In this document: positions 1 to 9,343 of the stretch, in pieces
Layout of the letters: every line of letters starts with the position of its first letter
How positions within the stretch are numbered: position 1 is the first letter of the stretch
NCBI RefSeq assembly: GCF_019145435.1
Contig: NZ_JAHSTS010000002.1
Location: 124,001-188,000 of the forward strand
Direction of reading: 5' to 3'
DNA: 64,000 nucleotides
From: Pseudomonas ekonensis
GTDB taxonomy: Bacteria > Pseudomonadota > Gammaproteobacteria > Pseudomonadales > Pseudomonadaceae
Translations under genes and position numbers: made by a program
The notes under the pieces: generated by a model
Database searches by the model: none
What the model saw: only the letters and a program-made list of their open reading frames with translations
Told to the model about the DNA's origin: nothing

Positions 1-685
1 CCAGCGTGGCGCCCGGCGTCCCCGTGACGGTCATCGCCAACGCATACGCCCCCAGGGTCAGCGCCAGCGCCATCGTCCCGGCGTGGTCGAACCGCACCCG
101 CGTCTCCACCGCCCGATCCGCCGGCAGATGACGCCACACCAGCCAACCGTTGAGCAGCCCCAGCGGCACGTTGATCAAGAAGATCGACGGCCACCCCGCC
201 TGCGCGATCAGCAGCCCGCCCAGCGACGGCCCCAACGAAGTGCCGATGGCCGACATCGTGCCCAGCAGCCCCATCGCCCGGCCGCTCTGCGCCTTGGGCA
301 CCGCATCGCCCACCAGCGCCGCCGTCAGCGCCAGCATCACCGCCGCGCCGAGCCCCTGCACCGCCCGCGCCGTGATCAACCACGCAAGTCCGGGCGCCAG
401 CGCACAGCACAAGGACGCGGCAGTGAACAGGCTGATGCCGATCAGCATCAGGCGACGCCGTCCGATCAGGTCACCGAGGCGTCCTGCGCTGACGATCAAC
501 GTGGTGATCGCCAGCAGGTAGGCGAGGACGACCCACTGCACCTGCGCGAACGCGGCACCGAAGGCTGCAGCCAGCGTCGGCAGGCCGGCGTTGGCGATGC
601 TGGTGTCCAGGGACGGCATCAGCATGGACAGGGAAAGGCCGGTCAGGGCCCAGCGGGGGGAACGGTGTAAAGGCTGCAGGGACAT
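1..685 (-). CDS. MFS drug-efflux-type transporter, DHA2-like (3' part outside window)
   Basis: Reading leftwards from ATG at 683-685, the frame is open to the window edge (about 228 residues). The protein opens with a hydrophobic helix (LTGLSLSMLMPSLDTSIANA) typical of the first membrane segment of 14-TM drug:proton antiporters, and the loop between helices 2 and 3 has GRLGDLIGRRRLM, the MFS signature. A later GPSLGGLL matches the helix-5 region of exporters. It would be an inner-membrane proton-driven exporter; the substrate cannot be told. It is divergent from the LysR gene at 774, 88 bp away, a common arrangement for an efflux gene and its regulator. The C-terminal half is not in the window. 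Confidence 0.85.
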   Translation of the reverse strand, partial: MSLQPLHRSPRWALTGLSLSMLMPSLDTSIANAGLPTLAAAFGAAFAQVQWVVLAYLLAITTLIVSAGRLGDLIGRRRLMLIGISLFTAASLCCALAPGLAWLITARAVQGLGAAVMLALTAALVGDAVPKAQSGRAMGLLGTMSAIGTSLGPSLGGLLIAQAGWPSIFLINVPLGLLNGWLVWRHLPADRAVETRVRFDHAGTMALALTLGAYALAMTVTGTPGATL

Positions 686-773
686 GGCAGGCGCTCTTCG
701 TGAAGGTCATGGGCCGCAGCCTATGTCTGGACGACGCAAGGCGGAAGACGCATGCTTTGCACTCCATACCTGC

Positions 774-1676
774 ATGAAACGCCATGTCATGAATGCACCG
801 GACCTGAACCTGCTGATCACCCTCGACGTGCTGCTCAGCGAAGGCAGCGTCGCCCGCGCCGCCGAGCGGCTGCGCCTGAGCCCGTCGGCCATGAGCCGCG
901 CCCTCGCCCGCCTGCGCGACACCACGGGCGATCCGTTGCTGGTGCGCGCCGGCCGCGGCCTGGTGCCGACGCCCCGGGCCCTGGCCCTGCGCGAGCAGGT
1001 CAGCCGGTTGGTGCAGGAAACCGAAGCGGTGCTGCGCCCCGTTCAGGCGCTGGATCTCAGCCAACTGCAACGCACCTTCACCCTGCGCAGCAGCGACGGT
1101 TTCGTCGAGACCTTCGGCGCCGCCCTGCTCGCCCGCATCGCCTCAGAGGCGCCCGGCGTGCGCCTGCGCTTTCTGCAAAAGGCCGACCAGGACAGCGCAC
1201 CGCTGCGCGAAGGGCGAGTCGACCTGGAGACCGCGGTGGTCGGCACCCGCACCGACGACACCCTGCACAGCCGCATCCTGTTCGAGGACCGCTGGGTCGG
1301 TGTCGTGCGGGCGGGCCATCCGTTGGCGTCGGGCAAGGTCAGCGCCAAACGTTTCGCCACCGGCGCGCACGTCCATGTGTCGCGGCACGGGCGCGAGACC
1401 GGCCTGGTGGACGATGCGCTGCACGCGCAAGGGTTGGCGCGGGAGATCGTCACGCTGGTCGGCGGCTTCTCCGCCGCCCTGGCGCTGGTGCGCGACTCGG
1501 AGCTGGTCGCCACGGTGCCGGAGCGCCACACCGGCTCCCTGCGCGCAGACCTGCACAGTTTCAGCCTGCCGGTGACGTTGCCGCCGCTGACCGTTTCGAT
1601 GCTCTGGCACCCACGGATGGACGCCGATCCCGCCCACCGCTGGCTGCGCGATTGCGTGCGCCAGGTCTGCGCCTAA
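774..1676 (+). CDS. LysR-family transcriptional regulator
   Basis: About 300 residues, the normal LTTR length. The N-terminus (DLNLLITLDVLLSEGSVARA, then AERLRLSPSAMSRALARLR) is a classic LysR winged helix-turn-helix; the rest is a substrate-binding-like effector domain. The start is either ATG 774 or ATG 789; neither has a strong ribosome-binding site. Divergent from the MFS exporter at 685, so it probably controls that gene, and its last 4 bp overlap the end of the convergent hydrolase gene. The inducer is unknown. Confidence 0.85.
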   Translation: MKRHVMNAPDLNLLITLDVLLSEGSVARAAERLRLSPSAMSRALARLRDTTGDPLLVRAGRGLVPTPRALALREQVSRLVQETEAVLRPVQALDLSQLQRTFTLRSSDGFVETFGAALLARIASEAPGVRLRFLQKADQDSAPLREGRVDLETAVVGTRTDDTLHSRILFEDRWVGVVRAGHPLASGKVSAKRFATGAHVHVSRHGRETGLVDDALHAQGLAREIVTLVGGFSAALALVRDSELVATVPERHTGSLRADLHSFSLPVTLPPLTVSMLWHPRMDADPAHRWLRDCVRQVCA

Positions 1677-2293
1677 CGGGCGTCGCCGCCGGCGGGTTTG
1701 TAGAAGAGGAATTTCGCCGTCTCGGCGGTCTTGCGGTACTCGTTCGCCCAGCTCGGGTGAACGTTGCGGTCATGGAAATACAGCGCGCCGTGGGTGCGAT
1801 CCGTGAGTTGGCGGTTGAGGGCCTTGGCGGCGATCTCCTTGGCCAGGGCGTACTCGGCGTCTTCCTTGACCTGGTCCGGCCTGCCGTCGCACCACCACGA
1901 GAACTGGCAGCTCTTGGTCTGCGAACCCTGCTTGACCACCTCGCAGACCGTGCCGGGAAACCCGTCGTGGCCGAGCCGGTTCATCACCACGCTGGCCACG
2001 CCTTCCATGTCGGCGGTGTCCTTGCCCTTGGCTTCCCAATAGATACTGCGCGCCAGGCAGGTGATGGGATCGTCAAGCGGTGCGGCCCCGGCCGGATCGA
2101 CCGCCTGCACTTCGGTCGGGGTGATGGCTTGCGACTTGGGCGCCGGTGCGGCGCTGACCTTGTCGGCGGCCTTTTCCTCCAGCACCTGCGCCTTGGCTTC
2201 GGCCTTTTCCTGGATCGGGGCTTGTTCGGCGGCCAGCGCCGGGCCGCAGGACAGGGTCAACGCAAGACAGACAACCACGCCTTTGAATCCCAT
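1673..2293 (-). CDS. SleB-like cell wall hydrolase, secreted
   Basis: 206 residues from ATG 2293, preceded by GGAAG at suitable spacing. A signal peptide ends near ALAAEQ (about residue 22), followed by a charged, alanine-rich linker. The C-terminal domain (LARSIYWEAKGK, VASVVMNRL, CQFSWWCDG) is typical of the Hydrolase_2/SleB family, which cleaves peptidoglycan; the Glu in YWEAKG is the expected catalytic residue. It would act in the periplasm. It is convergent with the LysR gene and overlaps it by 4 bp. An upstream in-frame extension to 2473 exists but lacks a signal peptide and is rejected. Confidence 0.83.
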   Translation of the reverse strand: MGFKGVVVCLALTLSCGPALAAEQAPIQEKAEAKAQVLEEKAADKVSAAPAPKSQAITPTEVQAVDPAGAAPLDDPITCLARSIYWEAKGKDTADMEGVASVVMNRLGHDGFPGTVCEVVKQGSQTKSCQFSWWCDGRPDQVKEDAEYALAKEIAAKALNRQLTDRTHGALYFHDRNVHPSWANEYRKTAETAKFLFYKPAGGDAR

Positions 2294-2493
2294 GATCGAC
2301 ACTTCCGGCAGCGCCCGGTCCGGGCAATGTGTTGTGCGGCTGAGACACCCGGATTGCGGGGCTCTCGCAGAGTGTAGACGGCAAAGTCCGAAGCCATGCG
2401 CCGCGGAAAAATCGCCCCGGCGAAGAAAAAGGCATTGCGCCCACCGGGGCCCTTTCGCGCATGATGTGCGCACTCAGCCCAAGGGAGATTTCC

Positions 2494-3345
2494 ATGCGCT
2501 TCATGCCATCCGCTCTGCGCCTCGCCGCGTTGTCCGTGGGCCTGGCGTTCGCCGCCTCGGCCATGGCCACCGACGAGTCGCAACTGGTCGAGTCGATCAA
2601 CAGCTACCGCAGCCAGCCACAGCGCTGCGGCACCCAAGCGTCCAGCGAACTGCCGCCGCTGTCGGCCGACCCGCGCCTGATCCTGCCGGCCAGCGGCGTC
2701 GTCGACCTGCAGCAGGCCATGGCCCGCGCCGGCTACCCGATGGTCAACGTGCAGGCGATCAGCCTCAACGGGCCAAGGGATGCGGCGGCGGCGATGAAGG
2801 CGATCCAGGAGAGCTTCTGCCAAGTGGTGCTGGATCCGCAGTTCGTCGACGTCGGCGTCAGCCGCAGCGACCGCGACTGGCGCATCACTTTGGCCCGGCC
2901 GCTGCTGTCCGCCCGCCTGGGCGACGGGCCGGGCGAAGGCCAGAAACTGCTGGAGCAACTCAACGCCGCCCGGGCCCAGCCGCGCCAGTGCGGCGGCCAG
3001 GCGTTCTCCGCCGCCGCGCCGCTGGCCTGGAATGCGGTGCTCGGCACCGTCGCCCAGGATCACAGCCGCGACATGGCCAACAAGAACTACTTCGACCACA
3101 AGGACCGCGACGGCCGCACGCCGGGCGACCGCGCCGAACTGGCGGGCTACGGCGGCCAGCAGGTCGGCGAGAACATCGCCGCCGGCCAAGACACCGTGCA
3201 GAAAGTGGTGGCCGGCTGGCTCGCCAGCCCCGGCCACTGCGCCAACCTGATGAATCCGCAGTACCGCGAACTCGGCGCCGCCTACGCGGTGGACCCGAAG
3301 AGCGACGCGGGCATCTACTGGACCGCGATGTTCGGCGCCGAGTGA
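2494..3345 (+). CDS. Secreted CAP (SCP/PR-1-like) domain protein
   Basis: 283 residues from ATG 2494, with AAGGGAGA just upstream. A signal peptide covers about residues 1-26 (cleavage near AMA/TDE). The C-terminal half is a CAP domain: residues 151-283 carry AQDHSRDMA with His190, GENIAAG at 226-232 and GWLASPGHC at 241-249, the usual cavity motifs. The N-terminal half (30-140) starts with a similar motif (ESINSYRSQPQRCG compared with EQLNAARAQPRQCGG), so it looks like a degenerate first copy. A full-length paralogue lies at 43734-44600. CAP proteins are secreted with varied functions; the role here is unknown. Confidence 0.85.
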   Translation: MRFMPSALRLAALSVGLAFAASAMATDESQLVESINSYRSQPQRCGTQASSELPPLSADPRLILPASGVVDLQQAMARAGYPMVNVQAISLNGPRDAAAAMKAIQESFCQVVLDPQFVDVGVSRSDRDWRITLARPLLSARLGDGPGEGQKLLEQLNAARAQPRQCGGQAFSAAAPLAWNAVLGTVAQDHSRDMANKNYFDHKDRDGRTPGDRAELAGYGGQQVGENIAAGQDTVQKVVAGWLASPGHCANLMNPQYRELGAAYAVDPKSDAGIYWTAMFGAE

Positions 3346-4180
3346 CGCCATCGCCGGCAAGCCGGCTCCCACAAGTTGCGAGGCGAATGCCGATTCCGTG
3401 TACGCCACAGAAACCTGTGGGAGCTGGCTTGCTAGCGATGAGGCCGGCACTGCCGACATCTCTGTTGCCTGACCTGACGCCATCGCCAGCAGGCCGTCTC
3501 CTACAGGTATCGCGGCTGTACACGACATCGGCGGCCACCCCAACCCCCTGTGGGAGCTGGCTTGCCAGCGATGGGGCCGGCACTGCCGACACCCCCGGTG
3601 CCTGACCTGACGCCATCGCTGGCAAGCCAGCTCCCACAGGTACCGCGGTGTCCGCAAGATTCATGTGCACCGCCAGAACCTGTAGGAGCTTGCCTGCAAG
3701 CGATGAGGCCGGCACTGCCGACATCTCTGTTGCCTGATCTGACGCCATCGCCAGCAGGCTGGCTCCTACAGGTGTCCCGGGTGTTCGCAAGATTCATGTG
3801 CACCGCCAAAACCTGTAGGAGCTTGCCTGCAAGCGATGAGGCCGGCACTGCCGACATCTCTGTTGCCTGATCTGACGCCATCGCCAGCAGGCTGGCTCCT
3901 ACAGGTGTCCCGGGTGTCCGCAAGATTCATGTGCACCGCCAAAACCTGTGGGAGCTGGCTTGCCAGCGATGAGGCCGGCACTGCCGACATCTGCACCTGT
4001 CCCACCGCCATCGCCGGCAAGCCGGCTCCCACAGGTTTCCCGGGTGTTCGCAAGATTCATGTGCACCGCCAAAACCTGTGGGAGCTTGCCTGCAAGCGAT
4101 GAGGCCGGCACTGCCGACATCTGCACCTGTCCCACCGCCATCGCCGGCAAGCCGGCTCCCACAGGTTTCCCGGGCGCATT
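3346..4180. repeat. Tandem array of six ~132-bp REPIN units
   Basis: Non-coding stretch of 835 bp. The marker AGGCCGGCACTGCCGACA recurs (second copy with one change) at about 3441, 3574, 3706, 3839, 3972 and 4102, a period of 130-133 bp. Each unit holds two oppositely oriented REP palindromes (GTGGGAGCTGGCTTGCCAGC type and its complement) separated by the marker, joined to the next by a spacer containing GCAAGATTCATGTGCACC. Units 3 and 4 are almost identical. Short reading frames here are repeats of the palindromes and are not taken as genes. Confidence 0.9.
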
Positions 4181-4210
4181 AAAAAACCGGAGCCAGGCTC
4201 CGGTTTTTTT
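4181..4210. terminator. Bidirectional rho-independent terminator
   Basis: A run of A, the stem ACCGGAGCC / GGCTCCGGT with a one-base loop, then seven T. It lies just downstream of the minus-strand cio operon, with the DUF2474 stop codon at 4217, and would terminate on either strand. Confidence 0.85.
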
Positions 4211-4216
4211 GCAGGG

Positions 4217-4372
4217 TCAGTGGGTTCTCATCCCCGCCGCATACATCAGCAGCTTCAGCACACTGGCCACCACCGCCAGCGAGGCGACGCTGCCCAGCCA
4301 GATCAGCAACAGCCAGCCCAGGCGCCGATGCCAGCGCTGCGGTTTCACGTCACGTCGCTCAATGGTAGCCAT
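4217..4372 (-). CDS. DUF2474 family small membrane protein of the cio operon
   Basis: 51 residues (MATIERRDVKPQRWHRRLGW at the start): a basic N-terminus followed by one hydrophobic helix (about residues 20-44). It overlaps the 3' end of cioB by 14 bp, implying coupled translation, and ends 7 bp before a strong terminator. Size, position and sequence fit DUF2474, a family found after cyanide-insensitive oxidase subunit II in Pseudomonas. By analogy with CydX it may stabilise the oxidase; that role is inferred. Confidence 0.8.
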   Translation of the reverse strand: MATIERRDVKPQRWHRRLGWLLLIWLGSVASLAVVASVLKLLMYAAGMRTH

Positions 4373-5375
4373 CGCCGATCCTCACTTTGCCGCGGAACAC
4401 GTAGTAGCTCCAGAAGGTGTACATCAGGATCACCGGCAGGATGAACAGCGCGCCGATCAGCGCGAACAGCTGGCTGGTGGCCGGTGACGCCGCCGCCCAC
4501 AGGCTGACCGACGGCGGGATGATGTTCGGCCAGATGCTCAGCGCCAGGCCGATGTAGCCCAGGAACATCAGCGCCAGGGTGAACACGAACGGCCAGTGGG
4601 TGTGGCGCCGGCGCAGCGAACGCAGCAGGCCGAACAGGGCCAGCAGGGCCAACACGACGAGCCCCGCGAACACCGTCAGGTGCGCATGGGTGAACCAGCG
4701 CCCCGTCAGTTCCGGATGCAGCTTGAGCGTCCATACGCCGATCACCACCACCATCGCCAGCAGCAGCCACGCCAGCGGACGGCTGTAGTGGCGCATCCGC
4801 GATTCGAGCATGCCCTCGGTCTTGACCAGCAGCCAAGTGCTGCCCAGCAACGCATACGCCACCACCAGGCCGACGCCGCAGGCGAGCGGGAACGGTGCCA
4901 GCCAGTCGAGGCTGCCGCCGGCGAACTGACGGTCCGCCACCGGGATCCCGGCCACGTAGGCGCCGATCACCACGCCCTGGGAGAACGTCGCCAGCAGCGA
5001 ACCGCCGATGAACGCCAGGTCCCACAGATGCCGCTTCTCGGCCGGCGCCTTGAAGCGGAACTCGAACGCCACGCCCCGGAAGATCAGCCCCGCGAGCATG
5101 AACACCAGCGGCAGGTACAGCGCCTCCAGAATCACCCCGTAGGCCAGCGGGAACGCGCCGTACAGCGCCGCCCCGCCCAGCACCAGCCAGGTTTCGTTGC
5201 CGTCCCAGACCGGCGCGACGGTGTTCATCATCACGTCGCGCTCCTGCCCGTCCGGGATCATCGGGAACAGGATCCCGAGGCCCAGGTCGAAGCCGTCCAT
5301 GATCACGTACATCATCACCCCGAAGGCGATGATCACGCCCCAGATCAATGACAGGTCGATGCCTTGAATACCCAT
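4359..5375 (-). CDS. cioB: Cyanide-insensitive quinol oxidase subunit II (CydB-like)
   Basis: 338 residues from ATG 5375 with AGGAGCG upstream. Multi-spanning membrane protein. It opens with a CydB-type first helix and contains VAPVWDGNETWLV (residues about 51-63), the hallmark of CydB. Forms the bd-type quinol oxidase with CioA, reducing oxygen to water at the inner membrane and tolerating cyanide. It lies 17 bp downstream of cioA and overlaps the DUF2474 gene. The cioAB name rather than cydAB rests on Pseudomonas context and the DUF2474 partner. Confidence 0.92.
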   Translation of the reverse strand: MGIQGIDLSLIWGVIIAFGVMMYVIMDGFDLGLGILFPMIPDGQERDVMMNTVAPVWDGNETWLVLGGAALYGAFPLAYGVILEALYLPLVFMLAGLIFRGVAFEFRFKAPAEKRHLWDLAFIGGSLLATFSQGVVIGAYVAGIPVADRQFAGGSLDWLAPFPLACGVGLVVAYALLGSTWLLVKTEGMLESRMRHYSRPLAWLLLAMVVVIGVWTLKLHPELTGRWFTHAHLTVFAGLVVLALLALFGLLRSLRRRHTHWPFVFTLALMFLGYIGLALSIWPNIIPPSVSLWAAASPATSQLFALIGALFILPVILMYTFWSYYVFRGKVRIGDGYH

Positions 5376-5392
5376 GTCTCAACGCTCCTTAT

Positions 5393-6808
5393 TCAGTGGA
5401 TCCGGCTGGCGGATTCGAGGTGGACGTTGGCGGCCGAAAGCGGCCGGCGCGGCGCCTGCTGGCTGTCGTCCTCAGGATCGTGGTCGTGGTGCGGCTGCGG
5501 GCCCTTGGCGACCAGTTTCATCATGTAGCCGATGCCCACGGTGAACACCGAGAAGTAGATGACCACGAACAGCGCCAGCGAGGTGCTCATCTGCGCCACC
5601 GAGTGGTGCGACGCCGCGTCATGGGTGCGCAGCAGGCCGTACACCACCCACGGCTGACGCCCGACTTCGGTGGTGACCCAGCCGGCCAGCAGCGCGACCA
5701 GACCGCTCGGCCCCATCAGCAGCACCAGGCGCTGGAAGCCGCGGTGGCGGTAGACCGCGCCCTTGCGCCGCAGCGCAAAGCCGAGCACGCCGACCAGGAT
5801 CATCAACATGCCCAGCCCGGCCATGACCCGGAAGCTCCAGAAGATGACGGTCGAGTTCGGCCGGTCCTCCTTGGAGAAGCTCTTGAGCGCCGGGATCTGC
5901 TTGTCGAGGCTGTGGGTCAGGATCAGGCTGCCGAGGTACGGGATCTCCAGCGCGTATCGGGTCTTCTCCGCCTGCATGTCCGGGATGCCGAACAGCACCA
6001 GCGGGGTCGGCTCGTTGCCGTGGTTTTCCCAGTGGCCCTCGATGGCGGCGATCTTCGCCGGCTGGTGCTCCAGGGTGTTCAGGCCGTGGGCGTCACCGAC
6101 CACCGCCTGGATCGGCGCGACGATCAGCGCCATCCACAACGCCATGGAAAACATCTTGCGCACTTGTCGGGTGTCGTTGCCCCGCAGCAGGTGCCAGGCC
6201 GCCGACGCGCCGACGAAGAACGCCGTGGCGACGAACGCGGCGATGGCCATGTGCGCCAGGCGGAACGGGAACGACGGGTTGAACACGATGGCCAGCCAGT
6301 CCAGCGGCATCACCCGCCCGTCCACCACCGAGAAGCCCTGCGGCGTCTGCATCCAGCTGTTGGAGGCGAGGATCCAGAAGGTCGAGATCAGCGTGCCGAT
6401 GGCGACCATCACCGTGGCGAAGAAGTGCAGGCCCCGGCCCACGCGGTTCCAGCCGAACAGCATCACGCCGAGGAACCCGGCCTCGAGGAAGAACGCCGTC
6501 AGCACCTCGTAGGTGAGCAACGGCCCGGTGACGCTCCCGGCGAAGTCCGAGAAGCCGCTCCAGTTGGTGCCGAACTGGTACGCCATGACCAGGCCCGAGA
6601 CCACCCCCATGCCGAAGTTGACGGCGAAGATCTTCGACCAGAAATGGTACAGGTCGCGGTAGGTGTCGTTGCCGGTCTTCAGCCACAGGCCTTCGAGCAC
6701 CGCCAGGAAGCTCGCCAGGCCGATGGTGATCGCCGGGAAAATGATGTGGAACGAAACCGTGAACGCGAATTGAATCCGCGCCAGGTCCAGTGCCTCCAGG
6801 TTGAACAT
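5393..6808 (-). CDS. cioA: Cyanide-insensitive quinol oxidase subunit I (CydA-like)
   Basis: 471 residues from ATG 6808 (MFNLEALDLARIQFAFTVSF); GAGGA lies upstream, and the in-frame start at 6844 lacks these merits. The N-terminal helix with the early His (SFHIIFPA) and the late GRQPWVVYGLLRT motif are diagnostic of bd-type oxidase subunit I. Binds haems b558, b595 and d and takes electrons from quinol. The length is close to the roughly 480-490 residues usual for CioA, with the short Q-loop expected for that group. First gene of cioA-cioB-DUF2474. Confidence 0.93.
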   Translation of the reverse strand: MFNLEALDLARIQFAFTVSFHIIFPAITIGLASFLAVLEGLWLKTGNDTYRDLYHFWSKIFAVNFGMGVVSGLVMAYQFGTNWSGFSDFAGSVTGPLLTYEVLTAFFLEAGFLGVMLFGWNRVGRGLHFFATVMVAIGTLISTFWILASNSWMQTPQGFSVVDGRVMPLDWLAIVFNPSFPFRLAHMAIAAFVATAFFVGASAAWHLLRGNDTRQVRKMFSMALWMALIVAPIQAVVGDAHGLNTLEHQPAKIAAIEGHWENHGNEPTPLVLFGIPDMQAEKTRYALEIPYLGSLILTHSLDKQIPALKSFSKEDRPNSTVIFWSFRVMAGLGMLMILVGVLGFALRRKGAVYRHRGFQRLVLLMGPSGLVALLAGWVTTEVGRQPWVVYGLLRTHDAASHHSVAQMSTSLALFVVIYFSVFTVGIGYMMKLVAKGPQPHHDHDPEDDSQQAPRRPLSAANVHLESASRIH

Positions 6809-6917
6809 GATGATGTCCTCATCAAGGCTGAAAAGCGGCGGCACACGGCCGGGCCGCCGCCAGGCGCGAACGCCTGCAGCCAGTCGAATTGCGAAAGGGT
6901 CGGATCGCTTCGGGCGG

Positions 6918-9242
6918 TTACGCCACCGACGACGGAATCAGGTTGCTCGCCTCGGCCGCCTCAAGGCGGATCGCCACGAACTTGGACGTCGGCGTGTAGG
7001 TGCGGTCGCCGTAGCTTTCCAGCGGCACCAGCGGGTTGGTCTCCGGGTAGTACGCGGCGGCCTGCCCTGCCGGGATGTCGTAGGCGATCAGGGTGAAGCC
7101 GCTGACCCGCCGCTCGCGCTCGTCGTCCCACAGCGCCACCAGGTCGACCTTCTGCCCCGGTTCGAAACCGAGCCGGCGGATGTCCTGCTCGTTGGCGAAC
7201 ACCACGTCGCGCATGCCGTACACCCCGCGGTAGCGGTCGTCGAGCCCGTACAGGGTGGTGTTGTACTGATCGTGGGAGCGCATGGTCTGCAGGATCAGGT
7301 GCGGCTTGACCGGCAGGTTGCGCACGCCTTCGCTGATCAGGTGTTCGGGCAGCACGCACGGGGTGAACTGGGCCTTGCCGCTGGCGGTGTTCCAGACACG
7401 GTCGGAAGCGTCGTTGCCCAGGTGGAAGCCGCCGGGGGTCAGCAGTTTTTCGTTGAAGCGCTCGAAGCCCGGAATCACGTCGGCGATCAGGTCGCGGATG
7501 CGCCCGTAGTCGCCCACCGCCCATTCCCAGTCGATGGGGTGCTTGCCCAGGGTCGCGGCGGCGATCCCGGCGATGATTGCCGGTTCCGACTTCAGGTGCG
7601 GCGACTTGGGTTTCAGTTGGCCGAACGACAGGTGCACCATGCTGAAGGTGTCCTCCACGGTCACGCCCTGGGGGCCTTCGGCCTGCACGTCGATGTCGGT
7701 GCGGCCCAGGCACGGCAGGATCAGCGCGTCGCGGCCGGTCACCAGATGGCTGCGGTTGAGCTTGGTGGAGATATGCACGGTCAGGTCGCAGTTGCGCATC
7801 GCCGCGTGGGTGCGCGGGGTGTCCGGCGTGGCTTGGGCGAAGTTGCCGCCCAGGCCGATGAAGACCTTGGCCTCGCCCCGTTCCATGGCGCCGATGGCCA
7901 TCACCGTGTTGTGCCCGTGCAGGCGCGGCACCTTGAACTTGAAGCGCTTCTCCAGGGCATCCATCAGTGCCTTGGGCGCCAGTTCGTTGATGCCCATGGT
8001 GCGGTCGCCCTGCACGTTGCTGTGCCCGCGCACCGGCGACAGCCCGGCGCCCGGACGGCCGACGTTGCCGCGCAGCAGCTGCAGGTTGATGACCTCTTGC
8101 AGGGTCGGCACCGAATGCACGTGCTGGGTCAGGCCCATGGCCCAGCACATGATCACGCTCTTGGCCCGGGCGTACATGCGCGCGGCCAGTTCGATGTCGG
8201 CCAGGGTCAGGCCGGACTGCTCGACGATGTGCTCCCAGGAGGTGGCGTCGACCTGGGCCAGGTAGCTGTCGAGGCCCGAGGTGTGCCGGGCGATGAAGGC
8301 GCGGTCGAACACCGGCTCGCCGCCGGTGGCCAGGGCTTCGCGCTCCCATTGCAGGAGGAACTTGACCATGCCGCGGAACACCGCCATGTCGCCGCCCAGG
8401 GCGGGACGGAAGTACGCGGTGTTCGTCGCCTCCCAACCGTTGCTGAGCATTTCGATGGGGTTCTGCGGGTTCTGGAAACGCTCCAGGCCACGCTCCTTGA
8501 GCGGGTTGAAGCACACCACCTGAGCACCGCGCTTGACCGCTTCGCGCAGCGGTTCGAGCATGCGCGGGTGGTTGGTGCCGGGGTTCTGGCCGATCACGAA
8601 AATCGCGTCGGCGTGGTGCAGGTCGTCATACACCACCGTGCCTTTGCCCACGCCCAGGCTTTCGATCATGCTCACGGCGCTGGCCTCGTGGCACATGTTC
8701 GAGCAGTCCGGGAAGTTGTTGGTGCCGTAGGCGCGGACGAACAGCTGGTACAGGAACGCCGCCTCGTTGCTGGCCCGTCCCGAGGTGTAGAACTCGGCCT
8801 CGTGGGGCGACTTCAGGCCCTTGAGGTGGCGGGCGATCAGGGCGAAGGCTTCCTCCCAGGTGGTCTCCACGTAGCGGTCGATCCGTGCGTCGTAGCGCAT
8901 CGGGTGGGTCAGCCGGCCCTGGTATTCGAGCCAGTAGTCGCTCTGCTCGGCCAGGGTCGAGACCGTGTACTTGTTGAAGAACGCCGGGTCCACCAGGCGC
9001 CCGGTGGCTTCCCAGTTCACGGCCTTGGCGCCGTTCTCGCAGAACTTCAGCAGGCCGGCGCCGGGCGCTTCGCCCCACGCGCAGCCAGGGCAGTCGAAGC
9101 CGCCGTTCTGGTTGGTCTTGAGCATGGCGCGGATGTTCTTCAGGGCGTTTTCACTGCCCAGCCAGTTCCTGGTGAGGCTGATCACCGCCCCCCATCCCGC
9201 AGCGGCGCCCTTGTAGGGTTTGTATCGGTCGACTTGTGACAT
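6918..9242 (-). CDS. FdhF/YdeP-type molybdopterin oxidoreductase
   Basis: 774 residues from ATG 9242 (MSQVDRYKPYKGAAAGWGAV) with GGAGAAG upstream; the longer frame to 9362 adds only low-complexity residues. GGFDCPGCAWGE near residue 50 gives the N-terminal Cys pair, and YTSGRASNEAAFL, VIGQNPGTNHPRM and NVQGDRTMG are molybdopterin-binding segments of the formate dehydrogenase/DMSO reductase superfamily. YdeP-type members are soluble with poorly defined substrates; formate is possible given the adjacent fdhD block but not proven. Its promoter shares a GATTRGAC element with the moa and fdhD genes, so it is probably the enzyme this cofactor cluster serves. Confidence 0.88.
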   Translation of the reverse strand: MSQVDRYKPYKGAAAGWGAVISLTRNWLGSENALKNIRAMLKTNQNGGFDCPGCAWGEAPGAGLLKFCENGAKAVNWEATGRLVDPAFFNKYTVSTLAEQSDYWLEYQGRLTHPMRYDARIDRYVETTWEEAFALIARHLKGLKSPHEAEFYTSGRASNEAAFLYQLFVRAYGTNNFPDCSNMCHEASAVSMIESLGVGKGTVVYDDLHHADAIFVIGQNPGTNHPRMLEPLREAVKRGAQVVCFNPLKERGLERFQNPQNPIEMLSNGWEATNTAYFRPALGGDMAVFRGMVKFLLQWEREALATGGEPVFDRAFIARHTSGLDSYLAQVDATSWEHIVEQSGLTLADIELAARMYARAKSVIMCWAMGLTQHVHSVPTLQEVINLQLLRGNVGRPGAGLSPVRGHSNVQGDRTMGINELAPKALMDALEKRFKFKVPRLHGHNTVMAIGAMERGEAKVFIGLGGNFAQATPDTPRTHAAMRNCDLTVHISTKLNRSHLVTGRDALILPCLGRTDIDVQAEGPQGVTVEDTFSMVHLSFGQLKPKSPHLKSEPAIIAGIAAATLGKHPIDWEWAVGDYGRIRDLIADVIPGFERFNEKLLTPGGFHLGNDASDRVWNTASGKAQFTPCVLPEHLISEGVRNLPVKPHLILQTMRSHDQYNTTLYGLDDRYRGVYGMRDVVFANEQDIRRLGFEPGQKVDLVALWDDERERRVSGFTLIAYDIPAGQAAAYYPETNPLVPLESYGDRTYTPTSKFVAIRLEAAEASNLIPSSVA

Positions 9243-9343
9243 GGGACTTCTCCATGACGGTGCACACAGGCTAGAACCTGATCTCGGTTGAACGGCGACG
9301 ACTGTCTTTGAACTAAAACGCCGTCGTTTCATTTGCCGGGCCA

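Noticed and set aside
3501..4162. Several 70-140-codon frames in the repeat array with a shared product (VGAGLPAMA-like)
   Set aside because: These are translations of the REP palindromes, on both strands, without ribosome-binding sites.
3346..4180. Possible CRISPR array from regular repeats
   Set aside because: Units are about 132 bp with inverted REP arms and conserved spacers, and no cas genes are near; it is a REPIN array.
6801..9239. An 812-codon plus-strand frame over the molybdoenzyme gene
   Set aside because: Antisense shadow; the minus-strand gene has clear cofactor motifs.
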